The notes under the pieces: model-generated
Seen by the model: only the letters and a program-made list of their open reading frames with translations
Databases searched by the model: none
Told to the model about the DNA's origin: nothing
Position numbers and translations under genes: made by a program
Origin: Paragyromitra xinjiangensis
Lineage: Eukaryota > Ascomycota > Pezizomycetes > Pezizales > Discinaceae
NCBI GenBank assembly: GCA_038503065.1
Contig: JBCAMK010000005.1
Location: forward strand, 1,922,001 to 1,986,000
Direction of reading: 5' to 3'
DNA: 64,000 bases
Shown: piece by piece, positions 12,326 through 23,920 of the stretch
Layout of the letters: every line of letters starts with the position of its first letter
Position numbering within the stretch: position 1 is the stretch's first letter

Positions 12326-15300
12326 CTACAGCTTTGTAAGCTTGCAAATCAAGTCTTGCCCATCAACTGAATCTCCTTCCTTGACCTCAATATGTCCAAC
12401 CTGCCCAGAATGTGGCGCAGAGATAACCATTTCCTAGTGATATATATTAGCACTTGTAGATTTCAAAAGGCAATATCAAGGTGATTTGCGTACCATCTTC
12501 ATAGCGCTAAGAACCGCAACAGGGTCACCCTTCTTGACCTGAGAGCCAACGTGAACACGGAGCTCAACAACGACACCAGCCATTGGTGCTCCGACTTGGC
12601 TTGTGTCATTGGGATCAGCCTTAGGACGGCTCAAGTTCTCAACAGCTGTTTTATATGTTAGTGATTTCTCTAAGAGTAAAAACCCACAGGGGGAAACTTG
12701 CATGCTTTCTTGTCGTCGATGGTGACTTGTCGGACTTCACCATTCATCTCAAAGAAGACTTCCCTCTGCCCAGTTTGCTCGGACAACGGTCCAACCGCCA
12801 GCAACTTCAAGATTAAGGTCTTACCCTTCTCAATCTCGACATGGAACTCCTCATTGATAACTGGAGAAGCCAAGAAATACCTGGTAGGAAGAACGCTCAA
12901 GTCACCGTACTTTTGCGTAAACTCCTTGTAATCCGCAAAGACCTTGGGGTACATGTTATGACTGGATACATCGCACTCTGAAGCGAATCCCCACTTAGCC
13001 TCAAGATCTTGCTTGACCTTTGTAAGCTCAACCGGTGGGAGTGACTTCCCAGGGCGCTCAGTCAACTTCTTGCGTTGGTTTCGGAGAGCGTTGGTGCGAA
13101 GAGGTTCGGGGAAACCACCGTACGGCTGTCCCATAAGTCCCTCAAAGAAGTCAAGAACAGATCCTGGGAAGTCCAGTGTCGCGGCTCTCTCGATAACTTC
13201 TTCATAAGTGAGCTGATTCGACACCATGAACTGCGCAAGGTCACCAACAACCTTTGATGTAGGTGTAACTTTGACGATATCGCCGAGAAGAGCATTCGCC
13301 TGAGTGTATGCTTTCTTAGTCTCTGCCCACAATGTTCCAAGTCCAAGTTGGCTAGCCTGGAAGATAAGGTTGGTCAATTGTCCGCCAGGGATTTCGTGAA
13401 CGTAGACTTCCGGGTCAGGACCAGTCAGACCAGCCTCGAAACAAGAGTACAACAGGCGGAGTTGAGCCCAGTAACTGTCGATAGCGCGGATATGTGAAAT
13501 GTTCATATGAGGATCTTGGTCAGATCCCTCCAGAGACGCAAGCAATGCACCAACACTGGGCTGGGAAGTCATGCCGGACAAACTGTCAGTAGCACAGTCC
13601 ACAGCATCGGCACCAGCTTTAGCACAAGCGGCCATAGAGGCAACACCAGTACCAGCAGAGTCGTGGGTGTGGACATGGATAGGAAGGTCGGGATACTTCT
13701 TGCGGATACTTCCGATCAAGAGAGTAGCCGCTGCCGGTTTCATGACACCAGCCATATCTTTGATGCCAAGGATGTGAGTGCCCATAGCAACAATCTTATC
13801 CGCAAGGCTAAGATAGTACTCAAGGTTGTACTTCTTCTTGGGGTTAAGCATGTCTCCGCTGTAACAGATTGTGGCTTCGACCACACCACCGGCCTTCTTG
13901 ACAGCCTTCACACCAACCTCGAGTTGGTCAAGATCATTCAGAGCATCAAAAACACGGAAGATATCGACACCGTTCCTCTTTGCTTGGTCACAGAAGTGAT
14001 CAATGGCGTTATCCGGTAGTGAAGAGTATGCTACACCATTGGCCCCACGCAGCAGCATCTGGAAGGGGATGTTGGGGACGAGTTTCCTCAATTTCCTCTG
14101 CTTATAGTTAGAACACCCGTATTTTTAGGCTTCCAGAGTTATGAGGGTCTTACCAGTCTGTCCCAAGGATCTTCGTACAAGAACCTCATAGCCACATCGA
14201 ACGTAGCACCTCCCCAACATTCTAAAGCGAAGGCATTCTGGTAAGCATAGCTGGTATGCTTCGCAATATTGACCAAGTCAGTCGTTCGGACCCTGGTAGC
14301 CAAAAGCGATTGATGGGCATCACGCCAGGTGGTGTCCATGATCAAAGTTCCCTTGTTCTGGCGAACTGCCTTCGCGAATGCGGCTGGGCCCTGCCTGACC
14401 AAAATATTACGCCAACCGTCCTGGCAAGGATAAGTTACATCGATTTCCTTTCCAAGAGTATCCTGAAGAACAGGAAGGACGATTTCCCCCTTGAATTTGG
14501 GCTCGCCGACTTGCCCTTTAATGCTGCTGCCATTGACGGCAACGTCACCAAGGTATGCCAAAAGCTTCTGGGCTCGGTTTTGAGATGTCATCAGGGCGAA
14601 CAATTCAGGTGTATCATCAATGAAGGTTGTCCAGCAGTTCCCGGAAATAAAGATATCGTGCGTAAGCAGTGAGGCCAAAAATGGAATGTTGGTCTTGACA
14701 CCACGAATTCTGAACTCGACGAGAGCACGTAACATCTTTCGTCTCGCAATTTCGTATGTGGAACCATGGCAAGTACACTTAACCAACATGGAGTCGTAAT
14801 GAGGGGTAATGATAGCTCCAGCAAAACCATTGCCACCATCAAGGCGCACGCCGTTACCACCAGCAGAACGGTAGACCTCAATCTTACCTGTGTCAGGCTG
14901 GAAACCCTTGGCGGGATCTTCGGTCGTGACACGACATTGGATAGCGTAACCACGGGTAGAGATGCGGTCTTGCGTGAGGCCGAGTTGCTCAAGAGAAGCA
15001 CCAGCGGCAATCTGGATTTGAGCGGCGACGATATCGATACCAGTAATCTCTTCGGTGATGGTGTGCTCAACTTGACTGTTCAAAAAGTTCAGTATCAACA
15101 GGCTAGCAGAATCTCAGGGTTATTTGCGCCTTACATCCTAGGATTGATCTCAATGAAGTAGTATCTGTTTTGTTGGTCGACAAGGAACTCGGCAGTACCA
15201 GCGTTCCGGTAGTTCACAGATTTTGCTAGACGGACAGCATCCTCAAGAATGGCTTCCCTGACTTCTTGGGGTAAATCTTTCGCTGGGGCGATCTCGACGA

Positions 15301-16646
15301 CCTTTTGATGTCTTCGCTGGACAGAGCAATCGCGCTCATATAGATGAACAACGTTCCCAAAGTTATCACCGAGCAATTGAACCTCGATATGCTTGGGACG
15401 ATCAAGAAAGCGCTCGATGAAGACTGTTCCGTTACCAAAAGCAGACAGAGCCCTTTTCCAACAGTCAGCATCTTACTGTTCCGTGACAAATATTTATGGT
15501 GATTTGAGAACTCACTCAGATGCTGCTCTGGTGAAAGCATCACTGATACTATCACCCTCCCTCACAACTCTCATGCCTCTCCCACCACCACCAAATGCTG
15601 CCTTGATAATGACTGGGTATCCATATTTCTCGACGAAAGCCTCTGCCTCCTTTAGTTCGCTAACCGGGCCTGGGGTTCCAGGAACGACAGGGACATTGCA
15701 TTTGATTGCAAGGTTACGTGCAGAGACCTTGTCACCCAAGCCATCAATGACCTCGGGGGTAGGCCCAATGAACTAAACGAAACATGTTAGATTTAAACGT
15801 TCACATGCCCGAGTTAGAATTTCTCACAATCATCCCAGCCTTCTCGACCTTGCGAGCAAATTCGGCGTTTTCGGAGAGGAAACCATAACCGGGATGAATC
15901 ATGTTCACTCCATGAGTAACAGCAATCTTTACTATCTCGTCGGCGGCAAGGTACGCCTGAACAGGAGTATATTGTCCCCTGGCACCAATGGCATAAGCCT
16001 CGTCCGCCTCTAAAAGTTGAGTAAAACTCAGGTCAGCTATACGGAATACTCAGAATCGGAAATAGTAGGGGGACCCATACTCTGACGATGCATACTAAGA
16101 CGATCTTCATGACTGTAGATCGCGACAGTAAGAAGGGAGAGTTCGTGCGCCTATAAATATATTAGTACAAAGCCTATCTACCAATTCTACTACAAGACTA
16201 GATAAGATAGCAAAGTATAGGCATACCGTTCTAAAAATCTATGGAGCAAAACGACAACGGTCAGTATACCAACCCACAGTTGAGTCACTCGTCAAGACAT
16301 AGTGTATAAAGCAAGGGATATGTACTCGAATAGCTATCAGAACACGATGTCAGTGTTTACCCTCACGAATCAGGACAAGGATGTAGGGAAAGATCAAACA
16401 TACGAATTTCACCACGATTAGCCACTTATCACAACCCAATGCATTCAGTCAGCACTTCCCATCCTATTCCTACAATTTTACCCCCCCTCGAAGCTATGTC
16501 ATGGGAACGGGCCACAAACCCAATATCTTGTTCACTTGCATAATCGTGGAGTTGGCACGGAGACGATGAACCGTCCTCACCGTCGACGAGTCCGCCGAAT
16601 CCTCGAAAACTGCATTATAATCGGGGGAAGATTGTTGTTCGACCAT
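12326..16646 (-). CDS. PYC: Pyruvate carboxylase, probably cytosolic
   Basis: This biotin enzyme carboxylates pyruvate to oxaloacetate, for anaplerosis and gluconeogenesis. The order is biotin carboxylase ([37 protein letters not shown] grasp [30 protein letters not shown], with the MQVEH part spanning an intron), carboxyltransferase ([52 protein letters not shown]), and a biotinyl domain with AMKM just before the last intron and a C-terminal exon ending ICKLTKL. Two consecutive microexons, 8 nt (16333-16326) and 12 nt (16238-16227), are needed to read GEIPIRIFRTAHE. The N-terminus [20 protein letters not shown] is acidic, with no mitochondrial presequence, as in yeast Pyc1/Pyc2. The first exon ends inside ILV with a GTTTGT donor. 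About ten introns in all. Confidence 0.96.
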
Positions 16647-18189
16647 ATTGCACTACTATCTCTAGTGACTAGGCTCTTTCAAAAATGGCAGTGACAAAGA
16701 CCCAAGAAGAGCTCTGATATAAGGATGGATCACTGATTCTATCCTACAAGAGACGGATGGGGGGGGTGTATATAGGGAGACGGATGGGAGAAGGTGGGGA
16801 TGAGAAGGAAAGGGAAGGAGGGGCTCGGCGGTCTGAAATAGATAGCTTGTTTTTTTTCTCTTTTTCCCGCGAGGGGCATAGTGAGACCAAGAAATAGAGC
16901 TGGTGGAGGGTCACGAAACTACGATTGTGCCGCTCCTTTCTCACTCAAGAGTAGCGGGGACAGTGGTGGAGGGGTGGTGGAGGGGTAAATCGATGATGTC
17001 GCTAATGCGGCGGGATAAAAAAAACGAGCCGAGTCCTTATCAGTTGCGGCTGCTCTTCGCAATTACACTCCTCCATGTGCTGCACCACAACCTTGTACTC
17101 CAGGGAACTTAGCTTCTGGTCCTGGGACATCTTCCCATTGAAGGATCGAGACGCATATGTCTCGCCTTGCGTGCCACAAAGCCCTCGTACAAACTTCAGC
17201 AGCCGGTCGGTAAGTGCCCATGTCTCGGGTACTGTACTCTGGATGCAGACAATGTCTCGCCCATTCATTGCCCCGTATCTCAGGCTTCATCTGCACTCCA
17301 CTTTGCATCGTTACCGCGAACTAGGTCGAAACGTTTCGATATTACCCAGCAACCTCGGGCATCGGAAATCGGTATCTTTGCTAATAACTAGCCAACTAAA
17401 AGCTTTTTTCGTGGAACCATCTTCTATCAAAAATGTCTGAGACCTTTCAAGAAATACCATTTGAGCTTGGATAAAATAAATTATTGTGCTCATGGTTTCC
17501 CCACGCCATCCCGCGAATTGCGCGGGAGATGTATCAGATGGGTTCGATGGGTTGCGGTAGGTAGTGCGGTAGGTAGTGCGGGGGAAAAGCAATTTTTTCG
17601 TCCAAGCAATTGCCGTTCCAAAAAAATTTTGGACCAAGCATTTTCGGTACCAACACACCGTGTCTATATGCATTTACTCCATTCCTTTAGCGCTATCGAC
17701 GATCGTGGGGAAACAATTTTCTGCAATATTAGCTAGCCCGTTACTGCGGACCATCACGATTTACGGCTCTTTGAGTAACCTTAAGTTTTGTCATGACGTT
17801 AAAATTTTCCTCGTTATAGTAACATGAAGACGTAAATCTTTGGAGCCGGGGAAAATATGAAGTGCAAAGCTGATGACAGAACAGAAACAAGATCACACAG
17901 AACTAGTACTACAGGTGAGAAAAATTATGAGTAACCTACGCTTAGCTATAGGAACGACGGAAATGAAACCCCTTAGAAGACCAAAAAAAGGAAAATTGAC
18001 CTCAATCCCCCTTCCATCCTCTTTGCAACCCCCTCCTTTCCCCACATTCTCGTTTTTCTTACATACCCAGAGAATGCCCTCATTTTTAGAACCCCCTCAT
18101 ACCCCCTCCCCCCTTCAAAGATTAACAAAAAGATTACAGAGAAAAAAGCACAGCCTCTGACATAACCAGCTCTATTTCAAGACATCGAT
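16647..18189. other. Intergenic, pyruvate carboxylase promoter / clathrin 3' side
   Basis: No gene is supported. There are C-rich runs near 18000-18120, a near-palindrome CCCGCGAATTGCGCGGG at 17509-17525, a 12-bp direct duplication at 17554-17577, and a pair of related blocks around 17590-17660. Short ORFs on both strands lack coding character. Confidence 0.45.
17554..17577. repeat. 12-bp direct duplication
   Basis: GCGGTAGGTAGT occurs twice head to tail. It is probably simple-sequence slippage. Confidence 0.7.
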
Positions 18190-21100
18190 CTAGAAACCTG
18201 AGTATCCGGTAGGTTGTGGCATGATCCCATTGGAGTACGGTTGGGACATGGGGCCACCGGGTCCAGCCGTGAGCATAAGTCGATTACCCATGAGAATCGG
18301 AGTGCTGTCTTCAGACTGCTGCTGAGTAGCCTCCTTGACCTTTCGCTCTTCGTTATCTTTTTCCAGAGAAGAAATCTTCTTCGTCTGCTGTCTCATCGCA
18401 TTGATCATGAAAGGCTATGGGGGTTAGCATCAAAGATCTATGATATTGAGGCAAAAGGAATTATCCTACCATAGTATAATCATTAAGACCGTAACGCCAT
18501 GAGATTTCCATCACAACATCAAGCTGAATAAGATCGTAACATGCGTAAAGCATACCGACATAACACTCTCGGCTACCAATATCAACGAACTAAATAGCAC
18601 CAAAATTAGTAACCGTAAGCGGGGCTAAACTCGGGTTCGACTTACGTAACGAAGCAATTCTTCAACAACATCTTCCTTGCCTGACACAGCAGCGGTCTCG
18701 ATAGCATCCTTGAAGAGTCTGTCTTGCTTGGACAAGGCAATCGACTGGTTCCAGCGCTTCTGTTTGCGGTAAATGCTAGCAGCGATCTGTCTGAAAAAGA
18801 CAAGTCTAACACCAAGTTAGAACCAGGACCCAAATGAAATATAGACGAAACATACTCGTGTTGCTCTAAGCGCTGCGCAAGCTCCAATGGATCATAGTTG
18901 TCATAGTTCTCAACAGAATCACGGAGAGTCTTATAATCCTCTTCCTCAATCAAAAGGTCATTGATCGCATTGTTGACAACCTTGTTGTTCTGAGACTGCA
19001 CGCTAAGAAGGAACGGTTTGATGAGAGGAATATTATCTGACTTCTCGAACATACGAACCACACTGATAAGAGTCCAAGTCAGCTTGGTTCTACTTTTTCA
19101 ATGAAAGGAGGTCGAAGCATACCGAGTAACATCAATACGTGCCGTAAGTACCGCCAGTAGATCAGTAAGCAGTGATGGCTGCTCCTGAAGATAAAAGTTC
19201 AGAGCACGGTAATAAATTTCAAGATTGGCAACTTTGACAATGATATCCTTGAAAGATTGATGTTCCCAGGCGTCTGCTGCCCTCTCCATCATCGCCAGTG
19301 CAGCATTGTCCCACTCATCGTAGCTAAGAAAACATCAGTATCTGCAATAAAAATGATAATGAATCTCGGAAACGTACTGGCAATATAGGAAAATAAGCTC
19401 GGGCCAAAGGTGAGCTTGTTCGCAAGCACGGATCATCTTGGGGATATTGATACGGCCCCAGAAGAGCTTCAAATGCTCCATGACTCGTTCAGGACGGTAT
19501 TTCGAAAGAGCAATACCAAGTTCGGTAAACATTCCCTGCAAGGAAAGTCAGACAACAGAATCAACCATATAAGTACAGATAGATAGATATTTACCATGTG
19601 TGCCCTCTCTAACCCAAGGCCGGCCTCCAGGAGGCTGATCAACTCGTCAAAGTACCCATTGCGCTCATACTGCTTAACTAGGTCTTGTAACTCTTCAGCA
19701 TGAACAATCAAATTCAAGCCGCAGATTTGCGCCAGGCGGAATTCTTTCTTCGCAACGCAAGCTTCGTTGACCTGTTTCCACACTTTAGTGCTGTTGGCCT
19801 TGCGAGCACATTCAACAGCATTCTGGTATTCTTCGAGGAACACAAGGGTTGTCTAGAACAATCAGCACTTATTCACTTCGGTATCAAAATATTGTCAAAA
19901 ATTACTCACCGCCAGTTTAGCCCAGTTGGAAATACTGGAGAAAAATATTTTGGCTGCTTGGTGGAGGCCTTCTTGATAAGCTCCATCACCAACTTCCTCA
20001 ATGTTGGCAACATTGGGGCCGTTCAAGAAATCCTCCAATTCAGAAAGTCGGTCTACACGAGCGAGACACAGAGCTAAAGCGCTATCGACTTCAGGCTCCC
20101 TCAATGTGGTACGACACATTTGGAGATATTTGATAAGTTCATCATTCTTACCAGCATGGCTGGCAATCTCGATAACCTCTGTGTGATTCCCGGGATCCTT
20201 AGCGCGGATATAGGACTCAATGGAATCCGTAACTCGGAGACCATCGAGCTGAGCTTTACCCAGGCGGCTCCAGACCTCCGGAAGGTCTACCCGGTCAGCA
20301 TAGGCGTAGGCACGATCAATGCTCACAATGTACTCGATAAGAACATTGACAGCTTCGCTATGCGCGTCGACCTTCTTGAAGACCTCAAAGGCTTCTTCGT
20401 AGAGACCATTTTGTATACAAATCTGGGCAACATCGGGACCATCGTAGTTGGTAAGGCGATGGATGTAATCCATGACCCTAGCTTTGTCCGCCTTGACCGC
20501 AGTAAGAATCAACAAGTTTTGGAGACTACTATTGTCGCTAAACGGAGAGGGCTCGAGAATAATCTTCTCCAAAAGTTCAATCAACTCTGTCGGCAAGTCA
20601 TTGCTCAAGAAGCACTGCACTGCAACTGAGACATCCTCGGGATCAGTAGACTCTGGTACTGCAGTCGCAACAACTTGGTCCACAAGCGATCGGCGGTGAA
20701 TGTTATTCGGACTCAAGACAAAGCCCCACAATTCAGCGTCGCGACGTTTAACAAGATAACGAGCTTGTTGCTTAAACATCGAGTTCTCGTTGGTGATCTT
20801 AACCAGCTCAACGTCATTTTGCCCCTTCTGATATGCGATGAATGCTAAATACGGGTCTCTCTTCTCGCAGTATTTACCAACAACCAGCGTATCGTAAAAG
20901 TCGTTCTCTTTCAAAAACTTTTCAGGGTTGTTGTTGCTGTCGATATAAATCTTAGCCAATGCGTTGAAGACGGCAGGTTGTTGGTTTCCGCTATTCAAGG
21001 TCTCCTCAAGGAAAGGCAACAAAAGCTTGAGGCGGTTTCTCCTCTCAACCTCAGCAACAAGCTCGTCAATGGGGATGACAGAGCTCTGAACAGAGCTCAA

Positions 21101-23920
21101 CAGGCTCTTGATGATCGCCTCATCGCAATCCACGTCTAATAGGCCACCAACGACTGCGGGTGTTCTGGAGGGGTTGACTCTCTGAACGTAAACCTCAATC
21201 GACTTGAACTGCTGATTCTGATAGAGATACAAAACCAACTCGTGGATGAAGTTGTAACGGTCACAAACAATGATGAGAGGTAGCTGCTCTGTCAACTTGG
21301 CTTCCTTGAGGAAATTCTTGACCTTTTCGGGGTTGTAGAATTTGCTGTCGCGACAGATACGTTCCACTTCACTGAGTTGCCCACATCTAGTAGCGGCTTG
21401 GATATACTTAAAGTGAACATCTGGATCCTCGCTGAGATTAACAACGCTGCCAAGGTAATAGTAAAGACCCTCAAAAGTCTTAAAGCTCTCGAAAAGCTCA
21501 ATCAGCCGATGGGGTCCCAAAAGATCAGAATATTTGGTAGCAATCTGAATGACGACTTGGAGGTTTTGGCGAATGTTAGATTGCAGCATCGCGCGCAAAG
21601 TATCCAGAGACTGTTCCAATGACAGGCGCCCAAAATACTCGACAATGAATTCCGGAGGAATTCCAGTGTTATTGCAAAGGACCCGTTTAATGGCAGCGGG
21701 GTCGTCGTAGTGCTCCAAGGCCTACGGTTTCATGTAAGCAATCATAGGGTCAATGTGCTAAGAGAGGAAAAGAACGCCATACCCTCTGGAACAAACCAGC
21801 ATTCTCACACAACTGAGCAATCCTTTGGCGATCATAGTAAGAAAACATGTTGTTCAAGAGAATTGCGTCAGCTACTTGAGGTGCACTCTGCAAATTCATC
21901 TCCAACAAACGCGTCTGCTGAGCCGCATGTTCCGGTTTATTCCCATCGAGAGCGGTCAACAAGAAAGCGGTGGCTTGCTGGATCATATTCTGAGACAGGA
22001 AAACATCTACCACACGATCAATATCGACTAGAGAACCTCCCTCGTGGCTAGCAAGTTGAGTTGCAAATTCAGTTCCCTTCTCCGGGTTGATTCGTACAAT
22101 GTTGTTAAGGAGAGCTGTGTAATCGGGGCTATATCCAACTTTTTGCGCATATGGTAAGATTTTGTCGAATTGCCCAGTCTCAGCAAAACATGCAATAACT
22201 TTTTGAGGAGCGTTGGAACGCAAAAACACGCTCAGTGCTAAATTAATGTCATGCTGCCGGACGATATCTCCCAAGTCCTCAGTGCACTCCAATTTGTTCT
22301 CCTTCAGCCATTTCTCCAACAGATGCTTCCTGTTTTGTGCCAGAACGGGCTTAACCAATTCGATGGTTTCATATTTATTCAAGGTTGTCTTATCCAGCAA
22401 CATACCAAAATATTGCAGAATGACCGAGAGTTGACCGGGAGGCGCGGGGACGGCTTTGAATTGCTCGATAGTTTTTGGCGTACGAAGAAATCCCCGGGGA
22501 GAATTGGCAGCAACCTTAGCCGCCTCGATATAGTTCTTTTGATCCATGAGCTGTTGGAACTGTTTCTGGTAAAGGTCATCGGCTCCTTTGAGGCCAGCAC
22601 GAGAAGCAAGTTTGATGGCTAGGTTCGAGTTGGCAGGATTTTGTAGTAAATAATCAATGATTTGATTTTCATCAACACTGACCGACAGAACTTGGCCTTT
22701 CCTATTAACACCAATGATACCGGAAGTAGCATCGTGAGGAGCGGTGATGAAGATTGTCTCGCTGGAAATCCGGTTCATGAAAATACATGTCCCTGTCTCC
22801 AGGTCGTATAAGTGGATAAACCCGTATTTAGTGACAAGATAGATAATCGAAAATCTCGGCGAGACCTGCATCGCAACAGGAAAATCGTTAACTGCCTCAG
22901 CCGGGAAATAAACATCGACCGCCTTCTTCTGGAATACTGGGTTGTTAGGTGGGTGATCGACTTCGACGACATGAAGCTTGGCTCCTTGAGCTGTTCGGAC
23001 AGCGAAAGTAAAAAGTTTTGTGTCGCTCGGAGCTCCTTCAAGACGAATTTCAGCAAATACGGCAGCGTGACCCTCAATCGCTTGGCTGATGCCCCTATCA
23101 CGCGAGTATAGCTGCATGTTTCCAACCACGCGGCCTTGTTGCTGAGAGATACCAACAACAACCATCCATTTCTCGTCCGAGTTAACGCGGTAGTTGATAA
23201 TTTGACAATTCTGAAGTGAAATATTAATTATAGCGTTCAATAACTTCCAAAAACAGGTTACCACTTGCCTGCAAGTTCATATGTCGATCAAAGACTTTCA
23301 CAGGGGTTGCCTGTGAAGGATCCATCACATCCCAGTGATAAACACTAGAATCTGTCACGAGACCCAAGCTCTTCTCGCTAATCCACTTCCAAAATACGAC
23401 GTCCTCGTTCATGGTATGCGACTTGATCTTCTCCTTAGCTTCCAGGTTAAAAATCTGGAGTGTACGCTGAGCCTTCAGGGCGATGATTTGTTTGCTCCAG
23501 TGCATGATGGCACTATCGGCCTTGATGGTTCGCCGGGTTACGGTGTTGCCATTATGAAGATCGACTATTACAACCTGGGCAGCAGCCTCGTCGCTCTTCT
23601 CACGAACACAGATAAAGTGGTCGCTCTCTAGGGTCTATCGTCAAGATAACGATAATCAGCCACTCAGACCCCACCAGATTACAATCAAAAAGACTGGACA
23701 TCAAAGGCTTACAGTTGTGTTAAATCCTATCGATGCTTGCTGTTATATTCTGTCAGTGAAAGTTGCTCTGGAAACTGCCGGAGGTGTGGTAATGCGTACT
23801 TGGATGTCAAGCTGTGTGAGCTGTAGCAGTAAAGAACAGTTAGCACCTATACCCCGCAGGCAGAAAAATATTAAAACTCACAGAGAGAAGCTCCGTAAAA
23901 GTGATGGGTAAAGGCGCCAT
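18190..23920 (-). CDS. CHC1: Clathrin heavy chain
   Basis: This is the scaffold of clathrin coats in endocytosis and Golgi-endosome traffic. The start [13 protein letters not shown] is followed by two microexons: 21 nt (23820-23800, LTQLDIQ) and 27 nt (23739-23713, QASIGFNTT). [12 protein letters not shown] then opens the N-terminal beta-propeller. Propeller repeats ([31 protein letters not shown]) give way to the long alpha-solenoid of clathrin repeats (about 22.0-18.6 kb; for example [27 protein letters not shown], in part). The C-terminus has [15 protein letters not shown], then QPTGYSGF. The total is about 1,680 aa, normal for the family. Large exons cover the middle, with short exons at both ends. 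Nothing in the reading frame suggests damage. Confidence 0.97.

Noticed and set aside
17002..17827. ORFs of 60-121 codons on both strands upstream of pyruvate carboxylase
   Set aside because: They overlap each other without conserved features or consistent splice sites.
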